This document shows positions 1 through 7,251 of a stretch of DNA of 8,181 nucleotides, one piece after another. The translations under genes were made by a program, and so were the position numbers. The DNA lies in NCBI GenBank assembly GCA_024653405.1, contig JANLGB010000025.1:1-8181 (forward strand), given 5' to 3'. The notes under the pieces are model-generated. The model was not told where the DNA came from. It saw only the letters and a list, made by a program, of their open reading frames with translations, and did not search any database. Every line of letters begins with the position of its first letter. The first letter of the stretch is position 1. Source of the stretch: Candidatus Saccharicenans sp. (GTDB taxonomy: Bacteria; Acidobacteriota; Aminicenantia; Aminicenantales; Saccharicenantaceae).

Positions 1-747
1 GTGGTGGGCCTCCAGGTGAGTGGATTGAATGAAGAATTGAAGAAAAAAGCCAGCCTGAAAATTTCGTTGCTGACGGATAACCAGACGGTTCAGTCCCGGG
101 ACAAATCTCTCTCTGACCTGCCCACCGATCCTTTCGTGGTTGAATCCCTGCCTCTTTCTTCCTGTAAGCCTGGTTACTATACCCTCACTGCCGACCTGGT
201 TATCGGGGGAGAAGTCCGGGACAGCCGCCGGGCCGAGCTGGAAGTTTCCGGCCTGGGTGCCATCGCCAGCCCGATCCTGGCTTCTCGGGGCCAACTGACC
301 GAAGCCGACGAGCTGCTGGCCACCGGAATCCAGAGCTTAAATACCGGGAATAACCAGGAAGCCCTGAAACGCCTGAGCCAAGCTCATTCCCTCAACCCGG
401 GGCCGGCCTCGGCCCTGGCCCTGGCCGAAGCTCTCTTCCGGGACGGTCAGTTCCAACAGGTGGTGGAATTACTCTCGGTTTATGACCAGCCGGAGTCTCC
501 GGCCGAAATGGTTTCGTTACTGGGCCGGGCCTATCATTCGCTGAACCAGCCGGCCCGGGCCGCGGTCTATTATGAGCAGTACCTCAACCGCTTCGGGGTT
601 ACCCTGGAAATCCTCAACTACCTTGGAAGCTGCTATTACCAGCTGGGGGAGAAGGAAAAGGCCCTATCCGTCTGGGAAAAATCACTGAGCCTCAATCCCG
701 CCCAGGAAAAGCTGAGAGAACTGGTTAATTCCCTGAAGAAGAAATAA
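1..747 (+). CDS. TPR-repeat protein, C-terminal part (5' end outside window)
   Basis: Open frame of 248 codons ending in TAA at 745-747. It is open from the first base; the GTG there has no visible ribosome binding site and is probably an internal valine codon, so the gene almost certainly begins upstream. Residues 1 to about 85 are beta-rich and resemble an Ig-like domain (alternating hydrophobics, PGYYTL, RAELEVS). Residues 101-235 form about four tetratricopeptide repeats (roughly 101-134, 136-166, 168-201, 202-235), with the typical small/aromatic pattern and the LNPG and LNPA repeat ends; the last two (LGRAYHSLNQPARA, LGSCYYQLGEKEKA) are the clearest. A short lysine-rich tail closes the protein. 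TPR repeats mediate protein-protein contacts, but no specific partner can be read. A beta domain followed by TPRs recalls C-terminal regions of some GWxTD-domain proteins; that part is not in the window, so this is only a guess. It converges on the hydrolase genes and is transcribed independently of them. Confidence 0.85.
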   Translation: MVGLQVSGLNEELKKKASLKISLLTDNQTVQSRDKSLSDLPTDPFVVESLPLSSCKPGYYTLTADLVIGGEVRDSRRAELEVSGLGAIASPILASRGQLTEADELLATGIQSLNTGNNQEALKRLSQAHSLNPGPASALALAEALFRDGQFQQVVELLSVYDQPESPAEMVSLLGRAYHSLNQPARAAVYYEQYLNRFGVTLEILNYLGSCYYQLGEKEKALSVWEKSLSLNPAQEKLRELVNSLKKK

Positions 748-875
748 CTCTGCTGCCTTTCCAGGAAAAGCTTGAAGTGGGTGCTGACTTCCTTATCCCA
801 AGAGTCTTTTCCAGCCGCAACAGAAAATTCCTGGACCCTGAGCTTTCTAACCAAGCAGATTTTCTCCAGCCTCTC

Positions 876-914
876 CCGGCCGGACAGCCAGCTTTAGCCA
901 CTGGTCCCGGCCGG
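876..914. repeat. Possible hairpin from twin CCGGCCGG boxes in convergent spacer
   Basis: The 10-base string TCCCGGCCGG occurs twice, at 874-883 and 905-914. Its CCGGCCGG core is self-complementary, so the copies at 876-883 and 907-914 can pair over 8 bp, with a further CCAG (888-891) to CTGG (901-904) pairing inside and a 9-base loop. It lies between the 3' ends of the TPR gene and the GH2 gene. It is not a classical intrinsic terminator: on the plus strand A7 follows the stem, and on the minus strand T7 precedes it. It could still protect mRNA 3' ends or mark a factor-dependent stop. Chance similarity in GC-rich DNA is possible. Confidence 0.35.
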
Positions 915-927
915 CAAAAAAAGCTGA

Positions 928-3759
928 TTAGAGTTTCTTCACTTCCAGGGCTTTGACCTTCCAGCCCCGAACTTTTATTTCCAGCTCGTCGCCTTCCAGG
1001 TCCTCGCCGAAGAAATAACCTTTTATCGTGCGCCTTTCTCCTGGCAGGAGAGAAAAATAGTTATCTTCCAGGAAAATGGGCAGGACCGATTTCTGCCGCA
1101 GCTTCTTGAGCACCTGGATTTCCAGGTTAAAGGCCAGCTGGCGGGTGGGATTTTCCAGCTCTATGGTCAGATGTCTGATAAGGTCCTTGCCCTCTACTTT
1201 CCAGCGGTATCTTACCTGGATTTCAGGCAGGTTATTCAGGGCTTTCAGGTCGGCGTATTTTTTAACCGGGGTTACATACCAGGTGGTCTTCTCGAAGTCG
1301 AGAACATCTGGTTCCCGGCTGAGCACATAGAAATTCTGGTCTTCAAGCGCTTGCTTGGGCCCGAGGATTCTGAGGTCCAGGAAATAGACAGCGGTCAGGT
1401 CGGGAATATCAGGCAAGCTGGTCAGCACTGTTTTGCTCTCCGCTTCCAGCTCCAGCGGGAATTCCTGCCTGAATTTTTCTTTGAGTTCAAGATCAAACAC
1501 CCGGACTAAGGCTTTCAGTTTTTCGGCTTTAACCGAGGACAGGTTGGAGGCGATTATTTCCCTGGTTTCATAATCATAAATCAGATGGACCGGAGTGTTG
1601 GCTTTCCTGGCTCCGTAAAAGGCGCCGGTTGGCATCAGGTAATAATCGTAAAGCTGCCACCAGAGCTTGGGCCAGGCCGAATTGTACATCCACTGAATGA
1701 TTCCGGTGGCCAGAGGCCGGCGGGCGACAAAAGCTTCAAACATGCCCCGCATGGCTTCATAATTCATGAACTGGGCCTTGTCGCAGTACTCGGCCACATG
1801 GCCGGGCCAGCCCAGGCGCTCCCGCAGGGCTTCATTATACCTGTCGAGTGATTTGAACATCCCCCGCGAGCAGTGGAAATCCCAGTAGTCGTTCGGCGGC
1901 CACAAGGCTTCTTCCGGGAGCATCTTCTTCAGACTCTCCAGCACTGGTACCTGGGGCCCCGGGCCGGTTTCGGTGTTGAAGCCGAAGGCTCCGCCGTTCT
2001 TCTTGTCCACAAACCAGTAATTGGGCGGCACCCAGTCGTAAGGGCCGTTCATCTTGACGCCCGATTTGCCGCTGACCTCGCTGACCTTGGTCCCAGTAGA
2101 ATTCAGGAAGGGTCGGGTCGGGTCATCCTCGGCCAGGATTTTATGGTATTCTCTTTCCAGCTCCGGCTTAGGTACCAAATCGCTGGCCAGGGCCCAGACA
2201 AAAATGCTGGGGTGGTTGCGCAGCCAGCGTACCTGGTCACGGAAGGAAGCGGCTACCAGGGACATATCCTCGGGGGTTAGTATCCCGCCATACCTAGGGT
2301 CAGCCGGCTTGCCGAGATAATTTTCCCATTCCCAGTGACAGCTCCAGCCGACCATCAGCAGCAGACCCAGTTCGTCGCACAGGTGATAAAGTTCTTCCCC
2401 GGTTCCCCAGAAACCCTCCAGCCTCAAGGCGTTGAGGTTCAGGTGCCGGGCGTACATCAGCTCGGCTCGGAGTTTCTTGAGCCTGTTATTAAGAAAAATA
2501 TCGTCAGTCCAGCCTCCACCCCGGATTAAAATCTTCTTGCCGTTCAGCATATACCCCCGATGTCCCTGCTCGTTGAGGTAGTCCTTGATCTCGCGGATGC
2601 CGAAGCGCAGCACCCGCCAGTCGGAGACCTGGGCCAGGGCTCTGAAGGGAGTCGGGATTCTCATCCGCTCCTGTTCCTTTTCTTTATCTTTGGCCTGCTC
2701 TTTGTCCCGGGTTGGTTGTTTCTGAGCTTTTTCCGGTTCGGCCTGCTGGGCGGCTGCCTTTTCTTTCCCGCCCGGACCTTTGAGCCTGAAAGCCATCGAC
2801 AGGAGGTAAAGCTCCGGCCGGCCCAGGTCATGGGTCCACCAGACTCGGGGATTGTTGATGATCAGTTCTTTATTGGTCTCGGGGTTGAGGACCACTTTCT
2901 GCAGCTCTTTTGGCTCGAGTTTGACTTCTCTGGATAGTCTGATATTTTCCAGCTCCACCTCCAGGATACCGCTCACCGGTTTCTCGGAATGATTTTTGAC
3001 TTCAACCGAGATGGTCAGCCGGGCTTCCTTCAGGCTGGTCGTATTCAGGCTGGTTTGAACAAAAGGAATCTCCAGGCTGACCTCGCCGGTCTGCCTGATT
3101 CTTACCGGCCGCCACAGACCCAGGTTGTTGTCGGCGGGAGCTGGGTTCCAGTCAACGAAACCGATGGTCGGGTCGCCCTTGGCCGGCGGAATAACTTCTA
3201 TGGCCAGGACGTTTCTTTCGCCCGCCCGGGCCAGGTTGGTAATGTCCAGGCTGAAACGCCGGAAGGGACCATAGATTTCGGCGGCTTCCGCCACCTTCTG
3301 CCCGTTTAACCAGATATTGGCCCGGTAATTTACCCCGTCCAGCTCCAGGAAGGTCCGGTTGCGACCCGGATAAGCCGGCAGCAAAAACTCGGTCCGGTAC
3401 CACCAGGAGGTCTGGAAATCTTCAGCCTTGATTTTCTCCAGATTTTTCCCAAAAAAGACATCGCCGTAGATATTATTTTCCACCAGGGTGCCCAGTACCG
3501 TTGATGGCACCCGGGCCGGGTACCAGCGGTCGGTCATGATTCCTGGTCGGGAGAGAGCCGCCCCGTCGGTTTTAAGCCGGGCCGAAGACTGGAGAAACCA
3601 GTCAGTCAGGAGGAGCTGAGTTTCCGGGAGCATCAGCATCCGGCTCCGGTTCAGCGGTTGACCCTGGCCCCCGGGCTGGGCGGCAGCCGATAAGAAGAGG
3701 CTGGTTATCAAGAAAAATATCAGGCCGTTCAGGATGCCAAGCCGACGGCTCTTTTTCAT
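928..3759 (-). CDS. Secreted GH2 glycosidase, exo-beta-D-glucosaminidase (CsxA) type
   Basis: A 943-residue protein predicted to remove terminal beta-linked glucosamine (or a related beta-hexoside) from a glycan outside the cytoplasm. Residues 1-27 form a signal peptide (KKSRR, hydrophobic core, cleavage after AAA). GH2 layout follows: beta-sandwich sugar-binding domain about 50-225 (VPSTVLGTLVENN), Ig-like domain about 226-390, TIM barrel about 391-735, and two C-terminal beta domains to 943 with DNYFSLLPGE near 899-908. The motifs SGVKMNGPYDWVPPNYW, FNTETGPG and KYADLKALNNL match my recollection of Amycolatopsis CsxA. By that comparison the acid/base is Asp527 (ASDLVP), as in CsxA, rather than the Glu of beta-mannosidases, and the nucleophile is Glu597. 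The CBM35 tail of CsxA is absent. A charged K/E/Q-rich insertion occupies about 331-366. The ATG is the only plausible start after the preceding in-frame stop, and AGGAGGT precedes it. Plant endo-beta-mannosidase is a more distant relative, so mannoside activity is not excluded. Confidence 0.9.
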   Translation of the reverse strand: MKKSRRLGILNGLIFFLITSLFLSAAAQPGGQGQPLNRSRMLMLPETQLLLTDWFLQSSARLKTDGAALSRPGIMTDRWYPARVPSTVLGTLVENNIYGDVFFGKNLEKIKAEDFQTSWWYRTEFLLPAYPGRNRTFLELDGVNYRANIWLNGQKVAEAAEIYGPFRRFSLDITNLARAGERNVLAIEVIPPAKGDPTIGFVDWNPAPADNNLGLWRPVRIRQTGEVSLEIPFVQTSLNTTSLKEARLTISVEVKNHSEKPVSGILEVELENIRLSREVKLEPKELQKVVLNPETNKELIINNPRVWWTHDLGRPELYLLSMAFRLKGPGGKEKAAAQQAEPEKAQKQPTRDKEQAKDKEKEQERMRIPTPFRALAQVSDWRVLRFGIREIKDYLNEQGHRGYMLNGKKILIRGGGWTDDIFLNNRLKKLRAELMYARHLNLNALRLEGFWGTGEELYHLCDELGLLLMVGWSCHWEWENYLGKPADPRYGGILTPEDMSLVAASFRDQVRWLRNHPSIFVWALASDLVPKPELEREYHKILAEDDPTRPFLNSTGTKVSEVSGKSGVKMNGPYDWVPPNYWFVDKKNGGAFGFNTETGPGPQVPVLESLKKMLPEEALWPPNDYWDFHCSRGMFKSLDRYNEALRERLGWPGHVAEYCDKAQFMNYEAMRGMFEAFVARRPLATGIIQWMYNSAWPKLWWQLYDYYLMPTGAFYGARKANTPVHLIYDYETREIIASNLSSVKAEKLKALVRVFDLELKEKFRQEFPLELEAESKTVLTSLPDIPDLTAVYFLDLRILGPKQALEDQNFYVLSREPDVLDFEKTTWYVTPVKKYADLKALNNLPEIQVRYRWKVEGKDLIRHLTIELENPTRQLAFNLEIQVLKKLRQKSVLPIFLEDNYFSLLPGERRTIKGYFFGEDLEGDELEIKVRGWKVKALEVKKL

Positions 3760-3763
3760 AGTG

Positions 3764-3770
3764 ACCTCCT
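3764..3770 (-). promoter_or_regulatory. Strong Shine-Dalgarno site of the GH2 gene
   Basis: The minus strand reads AGGAGGT four bases before the ATG at 3759. This is a near-perfect anti-16S match at good spacing. It fixes the start of the GH2 gene and suggests efficient translation independent of the GH38 stop codon 45 bases upstream. Confidence 0.85.
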
Positions 3771-3793
3771 GAGTTTCGGAATTTATCGGATAT

Positions 3794-3799
3794 ATTATA
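3794..3799 (-). promoter_or_regulatory. Possible internal -10 element before the GH2 gene
   Basis: The short AT-rich spacer between the GH38 and GH2 genes contains a consensus TATAAT on the minus strand, placed so that a start about seven bases downstream would give a leader of roughly 25-30 bases. No good -35 box is seen 16-18 bases upstream, where the sequence is still GH38 coding DNA. The spacer is AT-rich, so a chance match is possible. Confidence 0.25.
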
Positions 3800-3804
3800 A
3801 ACCT

Positions 3805-6800
3805 TTATTCCAATCTCAGCGTTACCGTTGACCAGGGGAGAAGCGTCAGTGGCAGACTGACCGGAGCCAGCTTTTCTTCTTTCAGGTTGGACAGGTATAT
3901 TTTGCGACCGAGGCTGAGCAGTCCCTTCCAGCTGACCTGTTCTGGCTGGCCCGAAGGGTTGTATAACCTGATAATCCAGGACGGCTTTCCGGGTGTAGCT
4001 CCGGGCGCGGCCTTCAGCCTGGTCACCACCACTCTTTCTGGCTCCACCTTGAGAAACGGTTCCAGCGGAATCCGGCTTGCCTCGACCGGGAAGACAGCCA
4101 GCGGCTGGCAGGCTCTCAAGGCCTGGAGCTTGAGCAGCGCCGGTTCCGGGTTCAGGTTGAGGAAAAGAGTGTAGCGAAGCTCAATTTCACCTTCCTGGTC
4201 AGCTTTATAGTTGGTGTGCCAGTAATTATTCAGAGCATAAGAAATGAGGGTGGTCGAAGGAAGAAGCTCTTTTTTCCAAACCCGGGGGAAACCACCGGCT
4301 CTTCTTTCATCGGTCAGGTCTCCGATTTCGACCAGCGGGACGTCGGGCGTAACCCAGGTCAGGCTGACCTCCGGGCGACTGAGGCTGACTGCCTTCTGCA
4401 CCGAGAAGAAGTCCAGGCAGGCTCCCGGGATTTCTTCAAAGAATGGATTGGCCGTAGCCCAACCCAGGTCCAGCCGGACTTCAGCTTGCGGTAACCTGAA
4501 AGGAAAAGCCAGGTGGACGCCCTCTTTTTCTCTGACTTTTAATTTGTCCAGGCGATTAAGGAAATCTATCCGCCCTTCCAGTCCGCTCAGCCTGATGATG
4601 GTTTTCAGGCTGCGGCAGCCCGGAGCTTCGAGCTCCAGCGCCAGGGAGGCCACCAGGGGACCCGGTTCCAGGACCGATATCTGTTTAACCCGGGCCGACT
4701 GGGCCCGGGTGGGGTCAGTGCCCGGGACATAAAGGTAAGCGTTGAGTCCGGAGAATTTTCCGGTCTCCACCAGTTCTAAGTTCCCGGCCGGCTTGAAGAC
4801 CAGGCTGCGGACAGCCCCGGTTTCCGGGTCAAGCTCGAGGCTCAGCCAATCATTCTCCAGGTAATTTTCTTTAGCCCGGGCCTGGCCCCCAGGCCAGCTG
4901 CTACCGGTTGTTAACCTGATCCGCCGGCTGGAGAAAGGAGCCAGCTGGCTGATGGCCACGGCCAGCGAACCGTCGGCCAGTCTCTGGGAAGGAATGGCCC
5001 GGTCGTTTTCATCGAGGGCCAGGTCCAGACCGGCTGACAGGTCAGCCGGGATGAAGACTGTTTCCGAGCGGCTCAAAGAAGTGGTGTTAATAATATCGAG
5101 TAGCACCTGAGAGGCTTTTTTCTTGTCGGCGGCTATTCCCACCTTCATCTTCAGGTCATTTTCCAGTTCCCCGGCCAGGGCCAGTCCTTTTTCCAGGATG
5201 GCCTTTTTATATTCCCATTGCCGGACGGCATTCTCCCCATCAGGATTAGAAACGCTGTCGTGAGCTCCCCAGGTGTGTTCGTGGAATAAGACCACCTGGC
5301 GCCAGGCTTCATAGAAATCAGCCGCGCGGTTGATGAATTCTTCCGGGGCCAGAAGCGAGTACAACATTTCCAGCTGCAGCAGGCGTTCGCTCAGGTTACG
5401 GTTCCAGGCTGTTTCTCTGGCGGTCGAGGCGGCCCCGTCTTCCCAGTAGCCAGAAAAATCTCCGCGGACGGCCGGTATTTCCTGGCCATGCCTTTTTTCC
5501 AGCTCCTGGAAAAGTTGTTCGCTGGTAGCTATTACCAGCCGCGGGCTCAAAAATTCCTGGTTCCAGTCGGCCACCTGGCGGCTGAGGTCAGGGTCGGGCG
5601 GCCCGTTGTCGCCTCCGACCGTGTAGCGCACCTGGACCAGCGAGTAGGGGTAATTCTTTTTTTCCAGTTCTTCCACGTATTCCAGGATTTCCCTTTTCCG
5701 CTCAACCCGGAAGTTGCCCAGGTTCAAGCCATGAAACCAGGAATAGCCGCGACCGGCCATCCAGAAAAGCACCTTGTTCTGGCCCGAGGGAGATACCCAG
5801 TAAAAGGGCCGGTCAGCCCAGGTCTTAAGGGCCCAGCCGACCCGGTCTCCACCGTCAGGCAGGGTGGGCATATAGTTGGGCCCGCTGGAAAAATAGCGGA
5901 CTCCGGCCAGAGCCAGGGCCGGAACAAGCGACCAGCTGTAGCTCGGAATGTCGGTGATCATGACCGAGGTTATCGGCGGAAAACCTTCCGTTTCCAGCTT
6001 CCGGGCGAAGGCCGTCAGCTCCAGCAATTCTTCCGGGTGGCAGAGACCGGTCAATTCGTTGGCCAGGGTGGCCTGCAAACCGAGCCAGCCGTTTTTTACC
6101 GCCCGCAATAGTTTTTGTTTACCCTCTTCGCCCTTCTGTCTGAGGAAAGTTTCCACCGGCCAGAGCTGCTCCACATTCCATTTGAACCGGGCTTCGGGCG
6201 GCAGGGACTGCGATTTTTCGGCCAGCTCAATGGCGGTGTCTATGTTCTGCCATTGTTTTCTTTCCACCTCTTCCTGGTAATCGGAGTAGCCGATGTCAAG
6301 GTGGGAGTGGGGCAGGAGCCACAGCTCCAGCGGGCGGACAGGTTTCTGCACGGCCCGGGCTGTGAATAATTTTTCTCTGCCCCGGTAAACCACAGCTTCA
6401 ATTTCTTGCGGCTGACTGACAGGCTCTACCTCCAGGTAAAGCTGGTTGTAGCCGGTGGCCAGGGTTTTCCTTACTTCGAGCTTCGGTCCGGCTTTAACCC
6501 GAACTGCAACCGGCGGCCCGAAATTGCTTATTTCCAGGAGAAGCGGCTGGCGTGGCGGGCGGGTGGTAAGCAAAGCCGGCAGGGCTTTCAACCTGACCCA
6601 GGAAGACAGCCGCTGTTCGAAGACCATGACCCAATCGGAACTTCCGCCCTTCTCGGCCGTAAGTTCCAGGGTCAGGGGTTGGCCGGGTTGAAGGAAGCGC
6701 CGCGGCACTTTTAGGAAAAAATACCCAAACAGCTCGTCGAACTGATCCACCAAAGCTGTGCGAAAAGAAAGTTCCAGGCCCTCTGGTTGGCGCACCGTCC

Positions 6801-7194
6801 ATTCTTTCCGAGAAGAATTGTCGGAGGTGGTAAATTCCAGCCGGCTGGCGCCGTTAACCGTGAGATAGAAGCGATGGCTGCCCTTGGCCGTGGCCAGTCC
6901 GCCCAGGAAAACGAAAACGGCGTCATTTGCCCTGAAATCCCCAGGAACAATGTCCGTCTTCCAGACGGCCTTCATGGTGCCATCGCTGGCCCGCACCAGC
7001 AGGGCCGGCAGCTGACCCGGGTAGGGCGAGTGGTAGTAAAGCTTCTGACTCTCGACAGTCTCTTTATAACCATTAAGCCAGAGAGCCGGACCTTCCTGTG
7101 GCTGAATGACCATAGCCGCGGCCAGGACAGTGAGCAGGATCCCGGCTGCCAACATGCATATTTTTTGTGCCCCGAAGGTTTTTCTTTTTTCCAT
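3805..7194 (-). CDS. Secreted GH38 alpha-mannosidase-family protein
   Basis: An 1129-residue protein predicted to hydrolyse alpha-mannosides by the zinc-dependent retaining mechanism of GH38. Residues about 12-28 form a hydrophobic export signal (signal peptide or membrane anchor, no lipobox). Residues about 35-285 are beta-rich and unassigned. The catalytic domain starts near 288 with PHSHLDIGY. By comparison with Golgi mannosidase II the zinc ligands are His298, Asp300, Asp415 (in MITDIPSYSW, also the nucleophile) and His640 (HEHTWGAHDS); VGGDNG at 526-531 may supply the acid/base region. Residues about 575-665 fit the helical middle domain (GYWEDGAASTARETAWNR), and about 690-1129 the C-terminal beta domains, including DERRAGGFPRVW and NNYWHTNYKAD. 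The ATG is the only normal start after an in-frame stop at 7213-7215; AAGGA lies upstream at a rather long 13-base spacing. It sits 57 bases after the mutase gene and 45 before the GH2 gene. Exact linkage specificity cannot be told from sequence; mannosylglycerate hydrolase is less likely because the protein is exported and much longer. Confidence 0.9.
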   Translation of the reverse strand: MEKRKTFGAQKICMLAAGILLTVLAAAMVIQPQEGPALWLNGYKETVESQKLYYHSPYPGQLPALLVRASDGTMKAVWKTDIVPGDFRANDAVFVFLGGLATAKGSHRFYLTVNGASRLEFTTSDNSSRKEWTVRQPEGLELSFRTALVDQFDELFGYFFLKVPRRFLQPGQPLTLELTAEKGGSSDWVMVFEQRLSSWVRLKALPALLTTRPPRQPLLLEISNFGPPVAVRVKAGPKLEVRKTLATGYNQLYLEVEPVSQPQEIEAVVYRGREKLFTARAVQKPVRPLELWLLPHSHLDIGYSDYQEEVERKQWQNIDTAIELAEKSQSLPPEARFKWNVEQLWPVETFLRQKGEEGKQKLLRAVKNGWLGLQATLANELTGLCHPEELLELTAFARKLETEGFPPITSVMITDIPSYSWSLVPALALAGVRYFSSGPNYMPTLPDGGDRVGWALKTWADRPFYWVSPSGQNKVLFWMAGRGYSWFHGLNLGNFRVERKREILEYVEELEKKNYPYSLVQVRYTVGGDNGPPDPDLSRQVADWNQEFLSPRLVIATSEQLFQELEKRHGQEIPAVRGDFSGYWEDGAASTARETAWNRNLSERLLQLEMLYSLLAPEEFINRAADFYEAWRQVVLFHEHTWGAHDSVSNPDGENAVRQWEYKKAILEKGLALAGELENDLKMKVGIAADKKKASQVLLDIINTTSLSRSETVFIPADLSAGLDLALDENDRAIPSQRLADGSLAVAISQLAPFSSRRIRLTTGSSWPGGQARAKENYLENDWLSLELDPETGAVRSLVFKPAGNLELVETGKFSGLNAYLYVPGTDPTRAQSARVKQISVLEPGPLVASLALELEAPGCRSLKTIIRLSGLEGRIDFLNRLDKLKVREKEGVHLAFPFRLPQAEVRLDLGWATANPFFEEIPGACLDFFSVQKAVSLSRPEVSLTWVTPDVPLVEIGDLTDERRAGGFPRVWKKELLPSTTLISYALNNYWHTNYKADQEGEIELRYTLFLNLNPEPALLKLQALRACQPLAVFPVEASRIPLEPFLKVEPERVVVTRLKAAPGATPGKPSWIIRLYNPSGQPEQVSWKGLLSLGRKIYLSNLKEEKLAPVSLPLTLLPWSTVTLRLE

Positions 7195-7251
7195 AACTGC
7201 TGCTCTTTCCTTTTATTTTATGGCCCCCAAACCGGCCCTGAATTTTTTATT

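Noticed and set aside
703..773. Direct repeat CCAGGAAAAGCT near 703 and 762
   Set aside because: A 12-base match between the end of a coding region and the adjacent spacer; CCAGG/CTGGAA strings are very common throughout because of Leu-Glu codon use, so it is probably chance.
636..854. Minus-strand open frame of 72 codons across the end of the TPR gene
   Set aside because: It is mostly antisense to TPR codons and its product has no recognisable pattern. A small gene squeezed between convergent stops is not supported.
5488..6111. Long plus-strand open frame (207 codons) inside the GH38 gene
   Set aside because: It lies antisense to catalytic-domain codons of a clear GH38 protein, has no recognisable domain, and is explained by the GC-rich codon use of the real gene. 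The same holds for the other plus-strand frames within 928-7194.
7195..7251. GGCC...GGCC inverted repeat between mutase and GH38 genes as a terminator
   Set aside because: The stem is only four pairs and no T-run follows it on the minus strand. TTGAAA and TAAAAT are also present, but at about 29 bases apart they are too far for a promoter.
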